Program-made: the position numbers and the translations under genes
Part shown: positions 35,358 to 45,700 of the stretch, piece by piece
Position numbering within the stretch: position 1 is the stretch's first letter
How the letters are laid out: each line of letters opens with the position of its first letter
From: Bradyrhizobium sp. 139
Lineage (GTDB): Bacteria > Pseudomonadota > Alphaproteobacteria > Rhizobiales > Xanthobacteraceae
DNA length: 64,000 nucleotides
Assembly: GCF_023074175.1 (NCBI RefSeq)
Contig: NZ_JADPKS010000152.1
Span: 33,059 to 97,058 of the forward strand
Reading direction: 5' to 3'
The notes under the pieces: generated by a model
The model's database searches: none
Told to the model about the DNA's origin: nothing
What the model saw: only the letters and a program-made list of their open reading frames with translations

Positions 35358-36941
35358 ATGCATTGTTGCGGTATAGGGCCAGTATCCATGCGGGCATACT
35401 CGGCTGGCGCAGTTGCTTTCATCTCTCGCCCAAGTGCGAAGCCAAGAGGGCGTATTCTCCTTTCCCTGATAGCTAGTCTCGCCTGCAGTTCGGCGGAGGC
35501 AGAACCTCGTGATATCTCTGGCCCTAGAAGTCACAGCCCCGATGAGCTCGCCGAGGCAAGAAGCCAAACAATCTCGAATCCGGCTGTAACCTTCCGAAGC
35601 GGCCGGCCCAAAGGAGCAGCGCGCCTTTCTGGGAACTCGCTGCCAAAAGCAGCTAGGTCTACCACAACGCGCGACAGTGCGGAGGTCACCGCCAAGAGCA
35701 GAAGTCAAAAGCAGATTGACCCATTCGCAAAATTCGAGAAGCTCCGCGAAAAAGGGGCGGCGTTCACTGGGCCTGGTCCTGCGGACACCATAGATCAGGA
35801 TACAGCTTCTGTCAGATCCGAGCTTTCGGATCTCGGGATTGGATTCGCCGGCTGGACCCTAAACACGTTTGTCAACAATCAACTCGGTAATGCGACCAGA
35901 AGCACCCTCGCCAATCAACAATATGTCGGCCAGAATCCGACATTTAGTACGGTCAACTCTATGATCGTGACCTATGACCTCGCTCGGTTTGGAATTCCCG
36001 ACGGTCAGATCGTCGTGGGAGCCGAGCATCAATATTGGACATGGAAGAGCGCCGGGCCAGACCGACTGGGAATCAATGCAGTTTCCTACTATCAAACGTT
36101 CTTCGAAAGGAAGATCGAACTCAAAGTGGGTTACCTCAGGAACCAACATGAGTTTGCGGGTGCCGGAGAAAAAGTTTTTGGACCCTCGTCGAAGATGCTG
36201 TTCCAAGCAGGCATGAGCAACAATTGGGCGCCAACGCCGGCTCTTAATCTGAAGTACAATTTTGACGATCGCTTATATAACAAGCTCTCAATCCAGCGCT
36301 CGCTTAGTCCAGCCGGTCAACATACGCATGTAAGCGAAAATCCCACTGGCTTGAACTGGAGCACGCGCGACGCGGGCATTCTTTTACTTGATGAAGTTTG
36401 CTATAAGAACAAGCCTACTCCCGGGGTACCCGAGACTTGGCTGCGGGCTGGCGCGGGCTTTAACAACAGCAGCTACACGGACCTACAGCATCCGACGCAA
36501 CCGACAGCCAAGGCGAACAGCGTCTACTATGTAGCTGCGGATAGGCAATTCTGGCAGTCTGCCGTCCATGGCTCGGCATCTCGCGGAATCTATGGCGGGT
36601 TCTCTGCGATGTACGCTCCGCCTGACCTAAATAGGGCTAGTCAGTACTACGAGCTTCGCCTGTATGCGAAGGGCCTGTTTGACAGCCGGCCCACTGATCA
36701 GATGAGTCTTGTTGTCAACAACACCATCTGGAGCCATTTCGCGGTGGACGCTGCATTGGCGAAAGAGCAGCTGGCGCACCGGGACAGCACAGCAATTTCG
36801 GGACTGTATACTGCGCATCTGGCGCCCGGGATATATACAACCGTAGGACTGACGTACATCAATCACCCGACAAGCATTACCTACACGCCGCAAACAGGAC
36901 ACGCCCTGAATATATTGGTATCTACGTCGATATTCTTCTAG
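35358..36941 (+). CDS. OprB-like outer-membrane carbohydrate porin
   Basis: About 527 residues; starts at GTG 35346, ATG 35358 and ATG 35388 are all possible. A hydrophobic signal segment (RILLSLIASLACSSAEAEP) is followed by a 90-residue Ser/Thr-rich region. Then a beta-barrel with alternating strands ends in Phe (ILVSTSIFF), the usual C-terminal barrel signal. Blocks such as GWTLNTFVNNQLGN, YDLARFGIPDGQIVVGAEHQ, WLRAGAGFNNSSYTDL and QLAHRDSTAISGLYTAHLAP fit the carbohydrate-selective porin family. It would let sugars cross the outer membrane; the nearby pectate lyase suggests plant cell-wall oligosaccharides, by inference. The long Ser-rich N-terminal region is unusual. Confidence 0.75.
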   Translation: MHCCGIGPVSMRAYSAGAVAFISRPSAKPRGRILLSLIASLACSSAEAEPRDISGPRSHSPDELAEARSQTISNPAVTFRSGRPKGAARLSGNSLPKAARSTTTRDSAEVTAKSRSQKQIDPFAKFEKLREKGAAFTGPGPADTIDQDTASVRSELSDLGIGFAGWTLNTFVNNQLGNATRSTLANQQYVGQNPTFSTVNSMIVTYDLARFGIPDGQIVVGAEHQYWTWKSAGPDRLGINAVSYYQTFFERKIELKVGYLRNQHEFAGAGEKVFGPSSKMLFQAGMSNNWAPTPALNLKYNFDDRLYNKLSIQRSLSPAGQHTHVSENPTGLNWSTRDAGILLLDEVCYKNKPTPGVPETWLRAGAGFNNSSYTDLQHPTQPTAKANSVYYVAADRQFWQSAVHGSASRGIYGGFSAMYAPPDLNRASQYYELRLYAKGLFDSRPTDQMSLVVNNTIWSHFAVDAALAKEQLAHRDSTAISGLYTAHLAPGIYTTVGLTYINHPTSITYTPQTGHALNILVSTSIFF

Positions 36942-37722
36942 GCTCTCAGGACTGCGCGGACCGTCATGTAGTCGATATCCCACTCGCCCTTTTCAACGGT
37001 GTGGGCCACCCATCACGGCGATTTTGGTATCCGCTGTGCTCCTGACGCGAAGCCGGGTACCACGTAAATTGAGCCGTGATATCCAACGTAGCATGCTGTT
37101 GGGAATGGTAGGTTAGAGCCTTTGCTGCTTCGGTCTAAGAGCGATAGGCCGACGTCGTACTTGCGCAAGAGCTATACCCTCCGGCCGCGGAATGATCTCC
37201 GATGCTCATTTGTTCAATCGAGTGCTGAGCTTGCGGCAGCGACATTGCTTTTGGATGATTGCTGGTGCAGCTCGTCAGACTCGCGTCCGAGCTCGTACTC
37301 TGCCATGACAAGCCGAAATCGTGCCCTCGGAGCTTAGTTCACGCCGAAGAGGTGTGGTAAGCGGAACCGCGACACAGATGCCAAAGCTAACCAACTACGG
37401 CAATCGCTATATCTGTCCGACGGTCGTGGCGCTGGCCGAAAGGCGATGCGCGAGATCGGCGGACACGTGCCCCCCTTCGGCGGCAAATCGACCGGACGCG
37501 GCCCGATGGCTTGCGCCACTCGAATGCTGACTCATTTTCGCCGGTCGAGACGAGCTTTAGCATCTTACTCCAGCAAGGAGGTCGCCTCCCGAGTCTGCGG
37601 CGCGTTAGCCCTCCCATCCAATTGCGCGTGGCGTTCTGCTGGGTTCACTTCTCTTCTCAAACATCTATTCGCGCGAACATGCGATAAGAGCAGTGCATGA
37701 TCGGTGAATTTGCCGAGCCTTG
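36942..37722. other. Spacer, nothing recognised
   Basis: No convincing frame on either strand between the porin gene and the convergent dioxygenase. Confidence 0.45.
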
Positions 37723-38652
37723 TTAGGCCACCTTCGTGGACGGGTGCTTCGTCGTCTTGAGGCGCGTTACACTGCATCGACCGTCGACGCTGACGGGCGC
37801 GTCACCGTCGATTGTGGCACGATGAACGACGCGATGCTGGTCACCGTAATCGTTGACCGCATAATGCTGCGTTGCGCGGTTATCCCAGATCGCGACATCG
37901 CCTTCTTTCCAGCTCCAGCGTACGGTGTTTTCGGGTGCCGTGATATGAGACTGGAATAGATCAAACAGCTTCTGACCGTCGCGTTTTGGAATATCAATAA
38001 ACCTTTGCACCAGATCGCCGAGCACCAGCGCGCGCTCGCTGGTCTCGGGATGTACACGGACCACCGGGTGCTCCGTCTCATAGATCGTTTTGGTAAAGAC
38101 CTCATCAAAATGCTTCTGGTCGATTTCGCGAACACGGCAGGTCCCGGCGTAGTCGAAGGCGTTGCTGTGAACGGTCCAGAGTTCGTCGGCAAGCCGTTGG
38201 AGCGGCCGCGGCAGATCCAGATAGGCGGCCACAGCGTTCGACCAAATCGTATCGCCACCGGACGATGGGACCACAATGGCTCGCAGCACCGCAAGTCTAG
38301 GATACGCCGCGAGAAAGGTTCCATCGGCGTGCCATACATCAGCCCGGCTACCTCCGCGCGCGGAATCAAGCTCGATGATCGAGGTCGTTCCATTGATCGT
38401 ACCGAGTGTCGGATGCGGCACCAGCCTTCCCAAACAAGCAGCAAAGCGCTCCTGCTCCGCGTCATCAAGATGCCCCTGATCACGGAAGAAGATCACCTTG
38501 TGTTCGAGCAGCAAGCTGTTGATCCCAGCGATGGTTTGGCTCGGTAAATCACCCGAGAGCCTGATATTTCTGATTTCAACACCGATGCGCGCTGCGCGCT
38601 TGACGACGTCGGTCAGTGGAATGACACTCTCGGTCGAAGCCGTTTGTTTCAT
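37723..38652 (-). CDS. TauD/TfdA-family Fe(II)/2-oxoglutarate dioxygenase
   Basis: 309 residues from ATG 38652; a TTG at 38685 is also possible. It carries the iron-binding HxD in DVWHADGTFL and the distal His in HRVVHRATIDGD, with the 2-oxoglutarate Arg just after (AT...). GGDTIWSNAVAAY and AIWDNRATQHYAVNDYG are family signatures. Relatives hydroxylate taurine, alkyl sulfates, phenoxyacetates or other carboxylates. The substrate cannot be told here, and no sulfonate transporter is next to it. It stands alone and convergent with the porin gene. Confidence 0.9.
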   Translation of the reverse strand: MKQTASTESVIPLTDVVKRAARIGVEIRNIRLSGDLPSQTIAGINSLLLEHKVIFFRDQGHLDDAEQERFAACLGRLVPHPTLGTINGTTSIIELDSARGGSRADVWHADGTFLAAYPRLAVLRAIVVPSSGGDTIWSNAVAAYLDLPRPLQRLADELWTVHSNAFDYAGTCRVREIDQKHFDEVFTKTIYETEHPVVRVHPETSERALVLGDLVQRFIDIPKRDGQKLFDLFQSHITAPENTVRWSWKEGDVAIWDNRATQHYAVNDYGDQHRVVHRATIDGDAPVSVDGRCSVTRLKTTKHPSTKVA

Positions 38653-39063
38653 TGCGAATTTTTCCAAGCTTTGCGGATTCTTCAAGCGGACAAGGGCGCG
38701 TGTGACTAGGTTTCGTAGGCGAGCCTCGCGCTACGGGTACTCTCGAGCAAGCACCATGCCAGTCGGAAAACGGAGCTGTGAACGCCCGTCAGGTACGGGA
38801 TCGGATTTGAGTCGAACGGTTTGCCAGGAACTCGATGCCACCTCCCACCCTCTTTCCAACGTCACCCGGGTCGGCGGCGAAAGGCATAGGGCGCATACAT
38901 AATCGACAGGAAATGTACCGCTCGGCACCCGAAGAGAAAGGCCATACGGTCCTCGTGCAACGTCGGGCAGCCAGCTGTGCGTGCTGTTCTCGTCCAGTAT
39001 GCGCCCTCCGCTTAACAGTTTGCGGCAATCGGCCAGTCTCGAGCCGCCTCTGCGAACGGACCA
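38653..39063. other. Spacer, nothing recognised
   Basis: Lies upstream of the dioxygenase and downstream of the pectate lyase, both on the minus strand. Confidence 0.5.
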
Positions 39064-40329
39064 TCACCGGCTCTCAAGGTGTCCGGGACCTGCCCTGGCC
39101 GTGATCACTGCCGAAACATCATCGGCTGGAAATGGAAGAGGAATAGATGACCTTGGAAGAGCTCCAAACGATTGAACTACGGCTTCATCCAGGCGAAAGC
39201 CATTGATCCGCGGCACTGGGATCGCGATGTTCTCGATGCACCGACGTCCGAGCACGGTGAGACAGATGTTCTGCACGGCCCGGCTGGGTTTGCCCAACAA
39301 GCCAAAGATATGTCCACTACCAGTCTTTATAGGTGTTTCAATGTTATCAAAGGAGTTGCCCTCGATCAGTACTTGCACAGATGGTCCAGCATCCACTGCA
39401 TGGAAGAATCCGCCGCTCTGTTGCGCATTCGTGTTGTGGAAGTAATTGTTAAGGAGATGAATAATAGCCTGCGCACCGTCAATGTGCGGCGCCCGCCCTG
39501 AGATCTCATGGAAATAGTTATTTGCGATGGTGATCGTCTGCGGGACACCAAGAAACAGGAGATTCCAATAGTGCTCCCCGTTACAATAGGAGGAATAGGT
39601 ATCGCTGCCATCGAAGTCGTTCCAGGAAATCGTAATATTCGTGGTAGGGCCAAGGCCGCCGGCAATCATTTGCCGCCCGATATTACGAAATCGGTTGTGA
39701 TCGATCCAAACCAGGTCGGCTCGTGCAATTGCAATAGCATCGCCGGCAAATATCACGCCTTGATTGATATCACTGATGGTCAGGTTGCGAATAACGACGT
39801 TGCTCACCCCATTTAGGCGCAGCCCCTTCCCCTTGATTGTAGCGCTCGGGCCAACGCCGATCACCGTCTTGTTTGAGCCAATCTCCAGCGGGCGCTTGCC
39901 GGCCCTGTCGAAGCCGACCAATGTCTTCTCCTTGCCATCGCAATGCGCATCGTTGCCATCCATAAGGAGAAGGGACTCACTTTTGTAAGGTGCCGAACAA
40001 GCACGGCCGTATTGGCAACCCTGCCCCTCGCCTTGCCCTTCCGTACCGGTAAAGTCTATGGTTGCGGCTACCTGGATCTCGCGCGGACTATTGTCATTGC
40101 AGTGCCCGAAGCTGTACGAACGACATAACTCATACTTCAGAGCTTTGGTTGATCTGACCTGAACTACCTCGCCTCCAAGGCCGCCCGTCGCTGCAGAGCC
40201 AAAGCCCTTGAGGGCTTCCGATCGCACATTGTTCGATCCGAGCACGGAAGAGACGCCGACGACGACAGCAAGTCCACCGAGCACGCGCAACGACCGTTTG
40301 ATGTGCTTCATCGCGTCCTTCATAGGCAT
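39064..40329 (-). CDS. Secreted pectate lyase, polysaccharide lyase family 1
   Basis: 421 residues from ATG 40329, chosen because GGGAGAG lies just upstream and an export signal follows (KRSLRVLGGLAVVVGVSSVL). The body is a parallel beta-helix: KTVIGVGPSATIKGKGLRLN, NVVIRNLTISDINQG, ADLVWIDHNRFRNIG (the vWiDH motif of PL1), a disulfide-rich insert, and EISGRAPHIDGAQ containing the catalytic-type Arg region. The enzyme would cleave de-esterified pectin by beta-elimination in the periplasm or outside the cell, useful for entry into root tissue. No tts box or nod box was found upstream, so regulation is unknown. Confidence 0.9.
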   Translation of the reverse strand: MPMKDAMKHIKRSLRVLGGLAVVVGVSSVLGSNNVRSEALKGFGSAATGGLGGEVVQVRSTKALKYELCRSYSFGHCNDNSPREIQVAATIDFTGTEGQGEGQGCQYGRACSAPYKSESLLLMDGNDAHCDGKEKTLVGFDRAGKRPLEIGSNKTVIGVGPSATIKGKGLRLNGVSNVVIRNLTISDINQGVIFAGDAIAIARADLVWIDHNRFRNIGRQMIAGGLGPTTNITISWNDFDGSDTYSSYCNGEHYWNLLFLGVPQTITIANNYFHEISGRAPHIDGAQAIIHLLNNYFHNTNAQQSGGFFHAVDAGPSVQVLIEGNSFDNIETPIKTGSGHIFGLLGKPSRAVQNICLTVLGRRCIENIAIPVPRINGFRLDEAVVQSFGALPRSSIPLPFPADDVSAVITARAGPGHLESR

Positions 40330-41336
40330 GTGCTCTCCCTTACCCGGAAAACCCGCACGAGGATTTGAACTCTCGAACTCAAATGCTGAACTGGCATAGG
40401 CCATCAGCATGCGGCGTTAACGCCATCAGATCGTCCTCAATAAGGCAGGATCGGAATATCGGAACCATGCTACGCAACAGCGGAGGTGTGCGGCCGCAGG
40501 CTCCGCACCAGCTGTGATGGATCTGGGTAGCCATTGAGCCAATCACGGCCGATGAAGCAGCGGTCGATGCTTCGAGAGCCCCGTCAGCGGAATACTGTCG
40601 GGTGCAACACGTCTGGCCTGGGAGGATGGGCCGTCGCTCCCGACGTTTTGCTGGACCGGCGGGAGGCGCTTGAGCTCTTCGGCATTTTCGACCAGCACCA
40701 GAACGCGTGATGCATGATAATTCGCATCCCGCGGGAAACAGATAGGCGGCGCGGCTGGGATCCTCGTCTTCCTGGATTGCACGTCGGATGTCAGGCCCCT
40801 TCTTCTGCGATATAGATGGGCCAGATTGGCCCCGTATGTCGCGTGCCAGACACATGACACGGACGGACGCCTCCTATCGATTTCATGACCGGCAATCATC
40901 ACGCCGCCGGAATGGCTACGATTTCCTTGTTTTTGATTATCCGTCCAGTGCCAGGGACGGATCTAGCACAGCCAGTCACCGCCAACCTGCGACTCGCGGC
41001 GCGGCGAGCTGATGCGGCAGGGCTCAGCCGCAATTCTGGTCGTCCCACTCATAGCCCTAAGGTGAAGCTGCTCATGTGCTGCAGTCATCGCCACGAAGAG
41101 CCGAATTCGTCTGCAAGCGGCGCATAGAAGGCAACGGCTGACCAGCGTGAAAACGCACCCTCCGATCTGCACCTGCACCTTTGACGCATCATAGGTTTAC
41201 TGCCCCAGGGGCCTAGCGCGCGGAGGAATGAAACCACCCACCAAAACTGATTGTTTTTGTGATCCAGCATGAGGCGTACCCCAGTCCGAATCATGGGTTG
41301 CCCGGCTTTCCGTCGGGCTGCCGGGGAGCTTCGCCG
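40330..41336. other. Long spacer, nothing recognised
   Basis: Divergent upstream region of the pectate lyase and the PaiB-type gene. Frames of up to 158 codons have no motif. A short stretch at 40352-40380 looks faintly like a tRNA T-arm but lacks the rest of a tRNA. Confidence 0.45.
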
Positions 41337-41963
41337 ATGTACACGCCGCCCTCCTTCCAAGTTGTCGATATCACCGACGTTCATCGGACGATGCGCGAGG
41401 CACGCTCGGCGACACTGATCACCGCTACTCACGAAGGTCTTGTTGGAACGATGCTGCCCGTCGTACTCGACGAGAGCGAAGGCTCCATGGGCACGATTTA
41501 CGCCCACGTGGCGCGCGCGAATCCGCAGTGGAAGCTAACACCGACTGGCGAGGCGATGGCCATTTTCGCTGGAGCGGAGGCCTATGTCAGCCCCTCCTGG
41601 TACGTGACCAAGCACGAGAGAGGCGAGGCCGTACCGACGTGGAACTATGTCGCTGTGCATGCCTACGGGCCGGTCGAATTCTTCGATGATGCCGATCGGC
41701 TGCGAAAGGTGGTCACGCGGCTGACCGATGTGCATGAGCGCTCGGGCAAAGACCGCTGGGCGGTGTCTGACGCCCCTGCCGATTTCATCAAAACGGAGCT
41801 TAAGGGGATTGTCGGTCTGCGATTGCAGATTACACGGCTCGATGGCACGTGGAAGATGAGCCAGAACCGTAACGCGGCGGATCGCGCCGGCGTCATCGAA
41901 GGGTTATCGAAGAGCGACCGTGACGAAGACCGTCGTGTGGCTCACCTCATTGCGAAAGGATGA
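41337..41963 (+). CDS. PaiB-type FMN-binding protein
   Basis: 208 residues from ATG 41337, with GGGGAG upstream. MYTPPSFQVVD, ATLITATHEGLVGTMLPVVL, IYAHVARANPQWK, AEAYVSPSWYVTKH, VPTWNYVAVHAYGPVEF and the C-terminal GLRLQITRLDGTWKMSQNRN are the signature blocks of the PaiB / FMN-binding split-barrel family, called 'negative transcriptional regulators' from Bacillus. The protein more likely uses flavin in a redox or protective role. No partner gene is adjacent. Confidence 0.92.
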   Translation: MYTPPSFQVVDITDVHRTMREARSATLITATHEGLVGTMLPVVLDESEGSMGTIYAHVARANPQWKLTPTGEAMAIFAGAEAYVSPSWYVTKHERGEAVPTWNYVAVHAYGPVEFFDDADRLRKVVTRLTDVHERSGKDRWAVSDAPADFIKTELKGIVGLRLQITRLDGTWKMSQNRNAADRAGVIEGLSKSDRDEDRRVAHLIAKG

Positions 41964-42734
41964 CGAACTCGAACGACGCATTGTGAACGACGCGGTATCA
42001 CCTGGATTTTCTCCATATCCTCGACTGGTCTCCTTCTGCGCAGCGATGCGCGGGCGGCGGTCGGTTCCTGCTCGCGTCAGGCGCTTTTACAGAGCACAGA
42101 AAACCATACACGACGCCATCGCTTGCGCGTCAGCTATTGCGAGCGGCAGCAGCGGCGCGAGGCCCCGAGGCCAACTCCGGAGAAGAAGAGCGGTACACCG
42201 GTTGCAATCCGGGGCCTGCTTCGGGGCGCATGACAGGAATTCTCTGCAGTGAGATCGGATTCAAGGGGGCTGCGCTGGCTCCACTGTTATCAAAGCAACC
42301 CTTCCTAAACCACTTTAGCACTTGCGATTGGCTCTAACTGATCAGCCAAACCGAGACTCTGCGCAGCCACAGGCGACGGTTGCATGCAATTAAAGTAAAT
42401 CTCCGCATTGATATCGCCCTTCCGACTCAAACAAAGATGCTTTGCAGGGCGATTGCCGGCACTCTCTCGAACACTGAATGTGCAGCTTTCGTCTGATTCC
42501 GCTTGACGCCCTGCAAGTCTCAAGAGACTTGCAGGAAGCCCTCAAAGCGTCTTGTATCTGACGTTACGGTCAGACTGTAGACCTTCTGACAATTCGCGAC
42601 AATCTGCGCTCGTTCCAACACTTCCCGATGGGCAGTAAGAAACGCGAATGTCTCAAATCCTCGAGGTCTCGCCGCTCGCTTCTGTCACGATGATCGGGGC
42701 TCCCGGAGCGCCCTGCTCGATATCGAACTCGAGC
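41964..42734. other. Spacer with one strong inverted repeat
   Basis: No gene recognised. It contains the hairpin at 42510-42535. Confidence 0.5.
42510..42535. repeat. Perfect 12-base inverted repeat
   Basis: CCTGCAAGTCTC-aa-GAGACTTGCAGG, 200 bases downstream of the giant kinase stop. It could be a terminator stem, but no T-run follows on either strand, so a protein-binding or processing site is as likely. Confidence 0.85.
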
Positions 42735-45700
42735 CTAAGACGTTGAAGAGACCTGTTCCGACCGATCCACGCCCTCCGGCGCAACCGGCATGCTGAACTG
42801 AAAGACGGCCCCGCGAGGATCATTGGCGCCCGCCCACATCCGGCCCCCGTGCGCCTCAATAATAGAATGGCAAATGGCCAGCCCCATGCCCATGCCTTCG
42901 GACTTGGTGGTGTAAAACGCCTCGAACACGCGGTCAGCGCTGTTCGGATCGAGTCCTGGACCCGTATCCCGAAAAGTGACCACTACGTTATTCGAGTCAT
43001 CTGTCCCCGCATTGATGAGTAACTCGCGGTCGCCTTCGTTGATCTCGCTCATGGCCTCGATGGCGTTCGTGATCAAATTGAGAATCACCTGCCGGACTTG
43101 GACGCGATCTGCGCGGACGAGCGGCAACGCCTCAGTCCGTCGCGTTTGCACCCATACATCATTTTTCGCAAGTTCCGCGCGAACTAGCGCCAGCACCTCT
43201 AAGATCAATTCGTCAATTGCGAGAAGCTCCGTTTGCATAGGAGCCTTATTCATAAGAGCGCGGATCCGACGGATCACGTTCCCTGCACGCATACTGTCAC
43301 GGACAATCAAACCGAAGGTCTGCCGAACTTCTTCCAGATTTGGCGGTTGAGCACCGAGCCAATTTAGCCCCGCCCCCGCATTACTGCTGATCGCGGCAAT
43401 CGGCTGGTTGACCTCATGGGCGATTGAGGCGGCCAGCTGTCCCATTGTCGTGATCCGATTGGCGTGTGCCAGCCCCATCAGAGTCTCGCGATACCGTCGT
43501 TCGCTTTCATGGGCTTCCGCTTCCGCTCTCTTTCGCTCTGTCAGGTCGAGGACGAAGCCAACACCTTGGTCGTCTCGCACATCGAAGACGGCGAGGCCAA
43601 TTAGCACCGGCACGCGGCTGCCATCCTTGCGGACATACTCTTTCTCGAACTGCTGAACAGCTCCGGTCCTTTTTGCTTCTGTTCCAGCATCCAGTGTGCG
43701 CTCGTGCCATTCTGGCGGTGTCAGGTCGAGACCGTTCACTCGCCCCGCGACGAGATCCTCTCGATCGTATCCAACCATCGTGAGGAAGGTTTGATTTGCC
43801 TCGATGATCTCGCCTCCTTCGCGAATGATAAATATTCCGATGATGTTAGCGTCGAGTAAGCGCCGGATTTTCGATTCCCGTTGCTGAACTTCGCTATACA
43901 ACCGGCTGTTTTCCAGCGCTGTTGCAGCTTGCGAGGCAAGCATTTTCAGCACCGCGTTGCGGGCAGCCGAGAATATGCGCGCGGCGAGATTATTCTCCAG
44001 ATAAAGTACGCCGATCAGCTTACCCTGCGTGATCAGTGGCAGGCAAAGAATAGAACGCGCTTTGCGCTCGCGGATATACGGATCTTCCGCAAATGAAGGC
44101 TCGGCGGCAGCATCTTCGAGAATGACGTTTTCGCGGACACGTAGGACGAAATGCAGCACGGACTCGGGAAGTGCCATCGGAGTTACGGGCTGTTCATTCA
44201 CCTTTACAAGCAGCGCATCCGCTACCGTTGTGGCTTCCGCCTCGATCCGCGGCTCGCCTCCATGCAGCAGAATTAACAAACCTCGTTCGGCGCCGGCCTG
44301 CTCAATGGCAGTCCGCATAAGCGTGTCGATTAGTTTTTGAAGAACAATCTCGCCGGAAATCGCCTGCGACACTTTCGTCACCGTCGCGAGATCAAGATGC
44401 TCAACCGGAGCTCCGATCCTCATTCCGTTCGCGGCAGGAGTGGTCTCCTGATGGTTGAGATGGGGAGTCAGCTCGTCGAGCTGACGCACTTTGCCATCTG
44501 CTCCCCAACGAAGGTAGCCGCGCCGCGCGTCCTGCAGGTAAACCCGGGAGATTCTGTCAAAACCGCGCGCAGCATAAAAGCGCGCTGCAAGTTCGCAAGC
44601 GATTCCCTCGTGGTGGACGAAACCGTTACGTGCTGCGGTCTGGATTGAGTGTTCATACAGTCGCATTGCGTCTGCATCGCGGTATTCCTGCCTTGCAATT
44701 TCAGCGGCGACCAAGGCAGCCCGGTTCTCAAAATTTTCGGGGCAATTCGTCGCCCATATCTGCAGCTGTCTGTAATGGGCATCAATGATATCCCGATGTT
44801 GCTGTTGTTCGCTTTCGCCGGGCTTGTCGCAATAACATGAGTGAGAGAGCGCACCATAGAAGTGAAACTCCGCGATCAAGGGCTCTGTCGGCATGGTCCA
44901 TAATTTGGGCTCCGCCTTGGAGCGAGCATCAACAGCCGCAGCATAATCGCCGGCCATAAATCGCGCCTGAAGTTTGCGGATCCAGTAGACGGTTCCGCTA
45001 GGTGACAGCTCCGGAGTCCGTGCCAACGATCGCTCGACGTCTAGCTCGTCAAATTGTTGGTCATCGAAGCAACCGAATGAGCGCGTGAGGCCGCGCATGC
45101 TTCTGATGATTGCGAGCTGAGCGGCTACGGTATCGGCAGCAAACTGAACCTTTCTATTCCGTATCGTAGCAAAGCTTTTCTCTATCTCGTTCTGTACCTC
45201 TTTTAGGGGATCTCCGGCCATCATCATATTTGAGGTTAGATGAAGCAAGCTGTACGCCTCATAGATGACATCGCCGCTGCTGACCGCAGCTGCGAGCGCT
45301 CGCCGAATCAAAACTCGGCCACCTCTTAGGGGCTTCGTCCACGGGATCACGTTGCACCCGAAGGCCAAATAGACGGGAGCCCGAAAGCGGGAGAACTCAC
45401 CGCGATCAACCAGGTCGCAAGCAAGACGACCAAATTTGTCAGCTGCTTGGTAGTCACCGAAGCGCCCGGCCAAGATTCGGCCTAGCCATGCGTAATGGGC
45501 GCAAGAAGCATCAGTGTTGCCGTATTCGAGGCTGATGGTGACAGCTCTGCAGATGACCAAAGCGGATAAATTGGCGTCCGTGAAACCTGCGGGCGGAAGA
45601 ATCCGGGTCAAGACGGCAAGCGTGGCAAGCGTGGTCTGATCTGTCATTGCAGGCAAGCTAGCAAGATCCTCGATTGCGTCGGGCAGCTGTGACCACATCC

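Noticed and set aside
40352..40380. Possible tRNA T-arm (ttcaaatcc-like on the minus strand)
   Set aside because: No acceptor stem, anticodon arm or D-arm can be folded around it.
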